Shown here: positions 8,720 through 16,987 of the stretch, one piece after another
Layout: each line of letters opens with the position of its first letter
Numbering within the stretch: position 1 is the first letter of the stretch
From: JADJPO01 sp963825645
Lineage (GTDB): Bacteria > Actinomycetota > Actinomycetes > Actinomycetales > Kineosporiaceae
Assembly: GCA_963825645.1 (NCBI GenBank)
Contig: CAWGTT010000004.1
Coordinates: 62,001-126,000 of the forward strand
Direction: 5' to 3'
DNA length: 64,000 nt
Translations under genes and position numbers: made by a program
Notes under the pieces: generated by a model
What the model was told of the DNA's origin: nothing
The model's database searches: none
What the model saw: the letters and a program-made list of their open reading frames with translations, nothing else

Positions 8720-10196
8720 TCATCGCGGGGGGCCGGGCCGGGCCGTGGGTCCGCGGGGGGTCAGCGGCGTGTCGCGGGCCCGTGTTCGGGTCGCATCTGG
8801 CGCGGAACGAGCCGTCGAGCCCGGCGGCAGCACCCGCGGGGGCGGGGTGTCGGGCGGTGATGCTCCGGTCGCGGCCGCCAGCGGCGGCAGAGCCGCCTGT
8901 GTCGCGGCGGCGGCGGTCCTGGCTGCCGTGACCATCTCGGCACGGACCGGTGCGGGTAGTGCCACGGGTCGGTTGTTGGCGTAGTCGGCGGCGCAGACCA
9001 GAGGAGTCGTGGAGGTGTGGTGGGTGGCGAACCGCCAGATCGAGCGGGCGGGGGCCGGGAGGTCGCGGGAGGCGGTGGCCTGGGTGAGCACCTGGGCCAG
9101 GCTCGCGGCCGCGGTGGTGGCCTCGGCGATCGCCCGGGCCGCCTCCGGCAGGTCGAGCCGTGCGGCGATGGTGCGCGGGGCCGCCGGGACGGCGCCATCG
9201 AACACCACGCCGGTCAACGCGGACCGCACCCCGGCCGCGCCCTCGCGCAGCTGGGGGTCGAACCGGCGGGTGGCGGGCGGCAGGAGGCTGGCCCACGATG
9301 TGGTCAGCGCGCTCCAACGGTCCTGCGCCGCGCTCCATGCCGCCGTCAGGCGCGGCCAGGCAGCCGGGTCGAGGTCGCCGACCTCACCAGCCGCGGACAG
9401 GATCTGCCCACCCAGACGCATCACCACCGTGGTGGCCTGAGCTGCCAGGAGAAGATCGGCAGGGTTCTGCGGTCGCGGCGAGCACCCGGTGGGCGCGCAG
9501 GTTCCAGGTCGCCAACGCCCCGGCCACAGGCACGCCGTCCTGGTGGGCGCCGGCCAGGGCCGCCGGCCAGCCCAACCCCAGACTGTCCCGGCAGACCTGC
9601 TCGAAGACCTGGACCTGCCTGACCCGGGCGTCGAACCAGCCCCGGGACTGGCCGGCCGGCCACAAGCGGCCAGGCCGGGTGATGGCGGCCACCTCGCGGC
9701 GCTGGGCCCGCAACGCGAGGTCAACCCCGTGGGCGCTGACGTACAGGGCGTGGGTCACGCGGGTCAGGGCCGCCTGGACGTCCGCGCGCTGCGCGGGTCG
9801 CAGCGGGCCCACCGTCGGGCCGCCGCCGGCGATCAGCTCCGCCGCACGCGACAAGTTCTCCGCGGCCGCGGCCAAGCTGGCCTGGGCCGGGCCCGGGCCC
9901 GGCCAGACGCCCCCGCGGACCGCCTCGTGGAAGGCCCGACCGGTCAGGACCAGCCGCTCGAACCGATCGGACTGCACCTGCCGCCTCACCTCGTCGGCGA
10001 CGGCCTGCTGGTGGTAGGGCTGCACCGCCGCCCAGACCTGGCCGGCGGCCTGGACGACCTCGGGCCAGGTCCGCACCACCGCGGCCGGGTCCTGCGCGCC
10101 TGCATCGGCCAGCACCGCCCGGGCCAGGTGGTCGCTGTCGATCAGGAGCTCCCCGACGCTGCGGCCCGCAGGATCAGCGGGCGACCGCTCATCCAT
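8720..10196 (-). pseudogene. Element-encoded protein of unknown function, frameshifted
   Basis: From the ATG at 10196 one frame reads about 250 residues (MDERSPADPAGRSVGELL onwards, alpha-helical and alanine-rich, with HALYVSAHGVDLALRAQ). Near 9445 it turns into unlikely sequence, while another frame continues as QNPADLLLAAQATTVVM and runs to a proline-rich tail ending at 8720. Together they make one protein of about 490 residues interrupted by an indel. I recognise no domain; similar long helical proteins occur in actinobacterial conjugative elements, which is only a contextual hint. The start overlaps the stop of the small gene upstream, suggesting an operon. Confidence 0.55.
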
Positions 10197-10374
10197 CGCG
10201 TTGCCCCGACGCCAGGCGCACCAGCTCGGCCACCTCGACCACCACCGCGCTGGTCCCCGCAGGGAACACCTCGATCGGGTGTGCCATCAACGCCTCATGG
10301 GCCCGCCGCAGCAACGCACTCACCGCCGGCGGCGCCGACGCCGGCACCGTCGTCATCGGCGCCGCTCGCACCAC
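10189..10374 (-). CDS. Small hypothetical protein
   Basis: A 61-residue frame (containing SALLRRAHEALMAHPIEVF) whose stop overlaps the start of the following element gene by 8 bp, as in a translationally coupled operon. No recognisable family. It overlaps the end of the open frame upstream. Confidence 0.4.
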   Translation of the reverse strand: MVRAAPMTTVPASAPPAVSALLRRAHEALMAHPIEVFPAGTSAVVVEVAELVRLASGQRDG

Positions 10375-10613
10375 CGTGGCCGTCGGCGGGCAGCAGGTCC
10401 GCAGCGGTGGCGGCGGTCAGCTGCGCGCCCAGACCGATCGCGGCCCAACCGGCCCCGGCCTGGGTCAGGGCGTGGTCGCCAGCTCGGGTCAGCGCCTGCA
10501 CCGCCGTGGCCACGGCCTCCGCCGGACCGGGATCGGCGGCAGCCGCCCCCGCCCGACCCCGCCGCGGCTCCCCAGCCCAGGGCACCGCTCTGCTCGTGCT
10601 CCATCACCGACAC
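10295..10613 (-). pseudogene. Small alanine-rich element protein, probably frameshifted
   Basis: A start MSVMEHEQSGALGWG at 10613 is in one frame, while the better-looking continuation (GPAEAVATAVQALTRAGDHALTQAGAG) is in another, so a one-base indel near 10570 is likely. It is one of several short genes ahead of the long unknown gene. Function unknown. Confidence 0.35.
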
Positions 10614-10793
10614 CTCATTCCTCGTCGATCACTCGTCTCGTCGGGGCGGATCGTCGATCCAGTACGCCGCGACTGGCGGGGGCGGCAGGCCCCGATCGGC
10701 GGATGTGTGGATAGACCCGCAGACTTGGCCCGTTGTGGATCGAGGCGGCGTGAGCCCACCCCGCGCCGCCCGGGCCGCGGCCGTCTGCGGTGC

Positions 10794-12181
10794 CTACTGC
10801 GGGGGGTTCCCCCAGGACAGGGCCGAGAAGGTGCCGGCCGCGGACGGGTTGGCGGCCAGGGTGAACCCGGGATCACCGTCGTGGACGACGTTGACGTACA
10901 CCGAGTAGAGGACCTTCCCGGCCGCTTCAGCCGGGATCGGCTCTCCCAGAACCCAGCTCGCGGTGTTGGCGTGCTCGCTCATCCAGGTGTGCATCGCGGT
11001 GATGTACGCCGGATGGTCCCCGCCGCAGCCCGTCCGCCGACACAACCCCCACTCGGGCAACCCCAACGGCTTGCCGTGCTCGAGCGCGAACAGCCGCCAC
11101 GACTCCACCCCCGAGGGGTCCGCGGCGCTCCCCCGCGCGATGTAGGCGCCCACCTGCTCGACGTCCCACGACCCGGGTGTCCAGTCATAGGAATCCGGGG
11201 CGAGGGCGTCGACCACATCATCACCCGGGTACATCGCCGTCACCGCCAGGTCGGTGTGGGTGCCGTCGTTCGGGGACCACACGATGATCACCTGCGGCAT
11301 CGCCGCCCGCAGGATGCCCGCGTAGCGGGCGAACGCCGCCCTGTACTCCGCGACGCTGCCCGCGGTCACCGACCACTCGTGGTACCAGTCACCGTTCATC
11401 TCATGCCAGGGCCGCACGAACGTCGGCGCCGACGCCCCGCCGCGGGCCGCCGCCAGCGCGGCCGCCGCCGCCCGCCACCGCTCGTCGAACTGTCCCGCCG
11501 CGGCCTGCGCGTAGGTCTCCCCCGAGCCGAGCACCGTCCCCCCGACCGCGATATCGACCGCACCGTCCCACCCCGCCAGCGACCGCAGGCCCGGCAGGGT
11601 CCGCTGCACGCCATCACTGGTGTCCGACCAGGTGCCCCGGATCCCGTCCGTGTCGGTGACCGGCGACCCGGAACTACCCGCGTACCAGCCCCCCACCATC
11701 GGCCCGGACCCGACAAGCCCCGGCCCCCGTCGTCGGCACCGACGTCACCGACGGCGAGGCCTGCCCACCCGCCGAACCGTCCGGCGACGGATCCGGCGAG
11801 GAAGACGTGCCCGGCGTGGAGGACGTGGCCGGCGGGGACGACGCCGCCGTGGAGGCAAGAGGAGTAGTGCTCGAGGCCGCGGACGTGGGAAGCGGCACGT
11901 CAGTGCCCGGTCACAGCGAACACCCGCCGCTGCCCCTCCTCGACCACCCGGGTCCACGCCTGCACATCCGCTACCGCCCCACCCGCGCCGTCCACCGACG
12001 ACGTGCCGGCGACGCAGGCACCGTCATCGGCCGACGCAGGCGACGACCCCGCCCACGGCACAGCCACCACCAACACCATCAACGCCGCCAGAAGCACCAC
12101 GATCGACCGAGAGCGGACCGGCCGCGCACGGCTGCTCTCACTGCGCCACCGTGAAGCCCACGGAGAAGACCGCTCGGCCAT
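10794..12181 (-). pseudogene. Secreted GH26-like glycoside hydrolase, frameshifted
   Basis: Three segments in different frames form one secreted enzyme. The first (from ATG 12181) has a basic N terminus and hydrophobic signal sequence (SIVVLLAALMVLVVAV) ending near 11900. The second is a Ser/Thr/Pro linker (11898 to about 11700). The third (about 11700-10794) is a catalytic domain with FVRPWHEMNGDWYHEW, the acid/base region of GH26 mannanase-like enzymes, and LGLPEWGL, a plausible nucleophile region. GH26 members cleave beta-mannans or related glycans outside the cell. Two indels (about 11900 and 11700) break the gene as given. A carbohydrase is unusual cargo next to an integrase; it may be an element accessory gene. 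Confidence 0.7.
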
Positions 12182-12189
12182 GCTCAACT

Positions 12190-12734
12190 CCCTGCCCAGG
12201 CCACCCCGCCCGGCCGCACCGGACAGGCCCCGACGCCCCGACGGCCTCGGTCACCACCCAGAAGCAGAAACAGCCGACCCTCAAGGCCAGCTCACCACCG
12301 ACTTCTTCTTCTTCTTCAGGACCGTCGCAGAGACCGAAGGTGCACCGCGGGGATGTCGCGCCGGGGCTCAGGGGTAGGTCACGAGAGCCGGAACTACTAC
12401 ACCGGTGGCTCGGTGACGGGCAGCCACCGGACCAGGCCTCGATGGTCGATACCGCGGCGGCACGCGACCAGACCCGTGGCATCGTGATCCACCAGCTGAT
12501 CCAGGCCGCCGCCGCGCCTGGACACAACCCGAGGGCGTGGAAGCGCACCACATCGCCCGGGCAGAGGCCGGTACCGGCACCGAACCTGATCGGGCGGGTG
12601 TTCGGTCCCGCACATCCTCCGTTAACCAGCGGATCTGCCGAGGTGCGGATCCGACCGGATCTGCCGATGAGCGGGTATTGTTCTTTCGCTCTTGTGACCT
12701 GGCGTGGTGACGAGATCGGGCGCAGCTGAACGGA
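12190..12734. other. Gene-poor stretch at the edge of the integrated element
   Basis: Several open frames exist on both strands but none has a ribosome-binding site together with believable composition. A pyrimidine-rich run (TTCTTCTTCTTCTTC) lies near 12305. I did not find a second copy of the tRNA-Pro 3' end that could mark the far attachment site. Confidence 0.4.
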
Positions 12735-12853
12735 TCATGCATTCTGGTCGTTGAACCGTGCGTATTGTTGGCCAATGACCACTCCGAGAGCGAGGATCCT
12801 CAGAGCGTTGAATGCTGTGCCGATGAGGAAATAGCGTAGGGGGTCGCTTGTTG

Positions 12854-14419
12854 GTAGCTGTTCAGGTGGGCGACACGCCTGGGGTGTCGGGTTGCTGATG
12901 TTGGCGGCGTGATCATGTTTGGATTCCGGGGTGTCGGAGCCGGAGGGTGTGTCGCGCGAGGAGTTGCTTGCGATGCTCGCGGCCAAGGACGCCCGGATCG
13001 ATGCGTTGTTGGTGCAGGTCGCGGAGCTGACTGCGCAGGTGCAGGAGCTGGTGCTGAAACTGGGCAAGGACTCCTCGACGTCCTCGAAGCCGCCCTCATC
13101 GGACGGGCCTGACCGTCGCCCGCGCGGCGGGTCCTCGCGGAAGTCGTCGGGTCGTAGGCCGGGCAAGCAGCCCGGGGATCCCGGGACGACGTTGCGGCTG
13201 GTCGAGGACCCGGACGACCGGATCGGGATCCCGGCGCCGGCGGCCTGTTCGTGTGGGACGTCGCTGGTTGAGGAGCCGGTGGCGGCGGTGCGCCGCCGCC
13301 AGGTGCACGACTTGCCGCCGATCCCGGATCCGGTGGTGACCGAGTACGCCGCCGACGTCAAGTGCTGCCCCGGTTGTCGGGCGAACGTGACCGGTGAGTT
13401 CCCGGCCGGGGTAACGGCTCCGGTCCAGTACGGGCCCGAGATCACCACGGTTGTCGCCGACGTGGTGGTCGGTCATCACGTGCCGGTGCACCGTTCCACG
13501 GTGCTGGTGATGGAACTGCTCGGGATGGCCGTCTCGACCGGGTTCGCTGCGTCTGTGCGCGGTCGAGCCGCCCGCCTGATCCGTGAGGGCGGGTTCATCG
13601 AGGCCGTCAAGCGGCTGCTGGCGTCCGCGCCGGTGGTGCACGCCGACGAGACCTTCGCCCGCGCCGACGGCGCGACCGCGTACGTGCACGTGGCCTGCAC
13701 CGACCATCTGACGTTGCTGCACACCGGCAACCGCTCCGCCGACGCCATCGACGCCGGCGGGGTCCTGACCGAACTGGGCGCCGAGCAGGTGCTGGTCCGG
13801 GACGGGTACGCCGGGTACGCCCATCTCAAGGACGTGCTGCACGCCTGGTGCGGTGCCCACCTCCTTCGTGACCTGCGGGGGATCCACGAGGCCGACCCGG
13901 GCGGGCAGCTGTGGGCCAAGGCGATGGCCGACACCCTCACCGAGGCCCACCGGATCGCCTCCGCAGCCCGCGCCGCAGGACGCGAGGCACTGTCCGACAA
14001 GGAACTTCGCATCATCGACCGGCTCTACACCGGCGCCCTGGCCCGCGCCCGCACCGACAACCCCGCCACCGACACCACCGTCTTGGCCGGGCACGCCCGC
14101 ACCCTCGCCACCCGTTTCGAGACCCACCGCGAGGTCATCCTGCGATTCACCACCAACCTCGCCGTCGGGTTCACCAACAACTCGGCCGAAAGGCAGATCC
14201 GCCCCGTGAAAGTCCAACAAAGATCATCAGGCGGCTGCTGGCGAACCCTGCAAGGACTCGCCGACTTCGCCGTCGTCCAGTCCTACCTATCCACCGCCGC
14301 CCACTGGGGCCTCACCCGATTCCAAGCCCTACACCGCCTCTACAACGGCGACGGCCCATGGATCCCCACCACCCTCACCCCACCAACGGCCCCAGCCTGA
14401 CGGGCACCTGAATAGCTAC
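12854..14419 (+). mobile_element. IS66-family insertion sequence, copy 1
   Basis: A 1566-bp element. Its ends are imperfect inverted repeats (GTAGCTGTTCAGGTG on the left, GTAGCTATTCAGGTG on the inverted right). It is flanked by the exact 8-bp duplication GCTTGTTG at 12846-12853 and 14420-14427; 8 bp is the IS66-family length. It carries only the transposase gene, lacking the tnpA and tnpB accessory genes of larger IS66 members. Confidence 0.95.
12919..14400 (+). CDS. tnpC: IS66-family transposase (TnpC type)
   Basis: A 493-residue transposase. An N-terminal coiled coil (LLVQVAELTAQVQELVLKL) is followed by a basic stretch, a zinc-finger-like C-x-C / C-x2-C region (ACSCGTS, CCPGCRAN), then the DDE core: VVHADET, LVRDGYAGY and NNSAERQIRP. 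The last is the hallmark catalytic glutamate region of IS66. The start may be the TTG at 12919 or the GTG at 12931. The protein is intact and appears identical to the copy at 52.3-53.8 kb; only silent base differences were seen. Confidence 0.95.
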   Translation: MDSGVSEPEGVSREELLAMLAAKDARIDALLVQVAELTAQVQELVLKLGKDSSTSSKPPSSDGPDRRPRGGSSRKSSGRRPGKQPGDPGTTLRLVEDPDDRIGIPAPAACSCGTSLVEEPVAAVRRRQVHDLPPIPDPVVTEYAADVKCCPGCRANVTGEFPAGVTAPVQYGPEITTVVADVVVGHHVPVHRSTVLVMELLGMAVSTGFAASVRGRAARLIREGGFIEAVKRLLASAPVVHADETFARADGATAYVHVACTDHLTLLHTGNRSADAIDAGGVLTELGAEQVLVRDGYAGYAHLKDVLHAWCGAHLLRDLRGIHEADPGGQLWAKAMADTLTEAHRIASAARAAGREALSDKELRIIDRLYTGALARARTDNPATDTTVLAGHARTLATRFETHREVILRFTTNLAVGFTNNSAERQIRPVKVQQRSSGGCWRTLQGLADFAVVQSYLSTAAHWGLTRFQALHRLYNGDGPWIPTTLTPPTAPA

Positions 14420-14870
14420 GCTTGTTGCGGTGAGAGTCTTGCCGGGTACCTCGATGAGCACTGTGACGAGGATCAGGGCGATGACGCTAAGCGCCAAGGA
14501 CTTGAGGGTTGGGCTCTTGACGGGAATCGTGTCATAGAAGCGGATAAGGGCATGGCTTACTCCGAATCCGATGATCAAACCCCCGAGCAGGGCTTCGAGA
14601 AGCATCGGCCCATAAGAAATGGACAGAGCAGCTCTGTACTCCGCCGCGATGGGGGTGAGGGAAATGGTGAGGTTGGTCGTCCAGAATCCCAACGCTCCTC
14701 CGATGGCCAACGTGGACGCTCTTTTCCAGATTTTCCGTGAAGGGAGGGTTCTCACCATTGTCTTCACCTCCGTGTTTCTTGGCCGCTGACGTCAACCTTG
14801 CCGACGCGAGCGGAAGCCCGCATGTGGGGTGCGCCTCGTGCGGCGTGCGGCGGTGACTCTGTGGGCAGCG

Positions 14871-15824
14871 CTATCCGATGGTGATGGCGACGCCGCCGCG
14901 TTTGTGCCCGCCTTCGACGAATCGGTGGGCTTCGACGATCTCGCCCAGTGGGTAGGTCTTTCCGAGGACCGGCGTGAGGGTGCCCGTCTCGATGAGGGTG
15001 GTGAGTCGGTCGAGGCGCTGGGAGCTCGGTTGGAGGTCGCCGTCGTCGATGGAGACGTATCGCCCGCCTGGGGCCAGGGCCTGCCGGCAGGCTGTCTTGA
15101 GTTTCGAGGACTTCAACCGGCCGACGGAGTCGAGCATGACGGCGTAGTGGGCACCGGGCGGCGGTGTCTGGACGCGGGTGTAGTCCAGGACGTCGTCGGC
15201 GCCGAGGGAGGCGACGAGGTCGAGGTTGTGGGTGCTGCAGACGCCGGTGACGTGGGCTCCGAGTGACTTCGCGTACTGGACCGCGATCGTGCCGGACGTT
15301 CCGGATGCCCCGTAGAGGAGGAGGTCGTCGCCGGGCCGGAGCGCGGCCTGGTCGACGTACTGGACGGCGAGGGAGCCGCCGTAGATCGCGGCGGTGGCTT
15401 CGTCATGGGTGAGGTTGGCCGGCTTGCGTGCCAGCCATCCGTGGCGACGCGTATCGGTTTCGATCATGCACCGGTACTGAGCGTAGGCGCCGAGCCGGAA
15501 ACCGGTCATCCCGTACACCTCGTCGCCGGGGCTGAACCGGTGGATCTGGTCGCCCACCTCGTCGATCACGCCCGAGAAGACGAAGCCGAGGATCGGGTGG
15601 CGCGGCTTGGTCACGCCGATCATGAGTCGGAACGGGATCTGCAGCATCGGTGTCACGTGCCCGGACCGGATGAAGATGTCGCTCGCCGTGACCGCGCTGG
15701 CAAGGATCCGGACCCGGGCCTCATCCGGTCCGGGCGACGGCCTGGGGACCTCGACAAGGTGCAGGACCTCCGGTGGGCCGTACCGGTCGCTGACGACCGC
15801 CTGCATGCTGGGCTGGCTGGTCAC
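14871..15824 (-). CDS. Medium-chain dehydrogenase/reductase, quinone oxidoreductase type
   Basis: A zinc-independent MDR-family NAD(P)H-dependent oxidoreductase of about 317 residues. It shows the GroES-like N-terminal fold (MQAVVSDRYGPPEVL onwards) and a Rossmann domain with LLYGASGTSGTIAVQYAKSLGAHVTG, then LGADDVLDY. Absence of the catalytic zinc cysteines fits the quinone oxidoreductase subgroup. The GTG at 15824 has a GAGGTGA site 5 nt upstream; GTG 15833 and ATG 15806 are alternatives. The substrate is unknown. It is transcribed in the same direction as the two membrane-domain genes upstream. Confidence 0.85.
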   Translation of the reverse strand: MTSQPSMQAVVSDRYGPPEVLHLVEVPRPSPGPDEARVRILASAVTASDIFIRSGHVTPMLQIPFRLMIGVTKPRHPILGFVFSGVIDEVGDQIHRFSPGDEVYGMTGFRLGAYAQYRCMIETDTRRHGWLARKPANLTHDEATAAIYGGSLAVQYVDQAALRPGDDLLLYGASGTSGTIAVQYAKSLGAHVTGVCSTHNLDLVASLGADDVLDYTRVQTPPPGAHYAVMLDSVGRLKSSKLKTACRQALAPGGRYVSIDDGDLQPSSQRLDRLTTLIETGTLTPVLGKTYPLGEIVEAHRFVEGGHKRGGVAITIG

Positions 15825-15896
15825 GAGACTCACCTCACAGGGACTCAGGGAGACGTTGGCAGGGTCTTACCCGAACGCGGGAGAGGCAAGGCCGCC

Positions 15897-16610
15897 TCAG
15901 GCGGGCAGCGGCACGAGCGTGTCTGCGGGTTCGCCGTCCGGTGTGGCGGGTGTGGTGTCGAAGCCCTTGACGAACAACCAGGCGGCCAGGACGAGCTCGT
16001 TCAGGAAGATCGGCAGGTTCATCACGATCTGCGGGGTCGAGAACGCCGTGATGACGTCGAAGAAGACCATCAGCGCCGCGGCGAGGCCGAGCGCGGTACT
16101 CGCGATGCCCCACAGGGACAGCCACCGGGGCACCAGCCGTGAGGTGTAGAAGAGGTAGTAGTACATCGTGCCGCCCACGTAGAAGGCGAGCGTGCCGGTC
16201 ATGCCGGCGTGGTCACGAAACGCCAGCAACAGTGCGCCTGAGCTGTCGAGGGATGCGGTCTGCCCGGTGGCGGTCTGGGCGCTGAGGTCGATCAGGAGCA
16301 GGGCACCGATGGCTCCGGCGATGTACAGCAGCCCTTCCATGAGCCGCAGGACGACCGATCCGAGCGCCAACGCTTCCCCGTGGCGCCTGATCACGGGGTA
16401 GAGCGTGACCGCGATGCCTGCGCAGGCCATGCCGGCGACGATCTGGAACAAGGCCCCGGCCCGGATCCGGCCGGAGTTCTCGACGGTGGTGGTCAGGTAG
16501 TCCGAGCTGCCCAGGACCGGGGCGAGCAGGGCGCGGTCGATCAGGCTGGCGGCCGTTGCGCCGACGAACAGGACCGCGGCGGTTCGGGCGGCGAGGACGT
16601 GGGATCTCAT
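15897..16610 (-). CDS. DUF4386-family membrane protein
   Basis: A 237-residue protein with about six hydrophobic helices. The blocks AGIAVTLYPVIRRHGEALALG and YYYLFYTSRLVPRWLSLWG match the DUF4386 pattern seen again in genes at 22.2 and 23.0 kb. The start at 16610 has a GGAGGAG site and overlaps the upstream gene's stop (ATGA), so the two are co-translated. Function unknown. Confidence 0.82.
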   Translation of the reverse strand: MRSHVLAARTAAVLFVGATAASLIDRALLAPVLGSSDYLTTTVENSGRIRAGALFQIVAGMACAGIAVTLYPVIRRHGEALALGSVVLRLMEGLLYIAGAIGALLLIDLSAQTATGQTASLDSSGALLLAFRDHAGMTGTLAFYVGGTMYYYLFYTSRLVPRWLSLWGIASTALGLAAALMVFFDVITAFSTPQIVMNLPIFLNELVLAAWLFVKGFDTTPATPDGEPADTLVPLPA

Positions 16611-16870
16611 GGCTCCTCCACTTCGGGAGTGGCGACCGGGGTACCGGTCGGGTGATGGGCCGGGGGTGCGTCATCGGTGGTCCGCAGGTTGATCACCTCG
16701 TGGCCCCGTAGCGCCTCGAGGAACGGTTGGAAGCTGCCGGTGACCCGGCATCGCAGGTCCTGGCCGTCGACCTCGACATCGCTGACCCCGCTGGCGCGTC
16801 GCACCCGATCCACCGGCGGGCGGCCCACGCACCGCACCTGCACACGCTGGGTGTGTGGCTCCTCGGTCAT
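16607..16870 (-). CDS. Stand-alone DUF4162-like domain protein
   Basis: An 87-residue protein resembling the C-terminal accessory domain (DUF4162) of ABC-2 type exporter ATPases: GVSDVEVDGQDLRCRVTG and HEVINLRT echo the beta-strands of that domain. No ATPase or permease is present, so it is either a remnant or a detached regulatory piece. It is coupled to the DUF4386 gene downstream and divergent from the large regulator starting at 16988. Confidence 0.5.
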   Translation of the reverse strand: MTEEPHTQRVQVRCVGRPPVDRVRRASGVSDVEVDGQDLRCRVTGSFQPFLEALRGHEVINLRTTDDAPPAHHPTGTPVATPEVEEP

Positions 16871-16987
16871 ACCTCCACGCTAGGAAGGCCAGGCTGCCGG
16901 CGGTATCCGGGTGATCCCTCACCGAGTACCTATTCGCGTGCCTCCTGGACCTCGCCGCTGGACGGCGCGGGATGGTTACCTGTGACC

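Larger units (their letters stand above)
12735..14758 (-). pseudogene. Small multi-pass membrane protein gene split by IS66
   Basis: The N-terminal part starts at ATG 14758 (GGAGG site 8 nt upstream) with MVRTLPSRKIWKRAS and several hydrophobic helices, running to 14420. The C-terminal part is 12853-12735 and ends QQYARFNDQNA. Removing the IS66 element and one copy of its 8-bp target duplication joins the two in frame (113 codons plus 37 codons including the stop), giving a 149-residue protein with about four membrane helices. No family recognised. The interruption is recent enough that both halves remain open. Base composition is less GC-rich than the neighbours. Confidence 0.8.

Noticed and set aside
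9489..11867. A 792-residue plus-strand open frame
   Set aside because: It is antisense to the GH26-like gene and the long element gene, which have recognisable protein character; its own translation is Arg/Pro/Gly-rich noise.
12368..12551. Small genes in 12.2-12.7 kb
   Set aside because: Frames are open on both strands with poor composition and no start signals; nothing could be supported.
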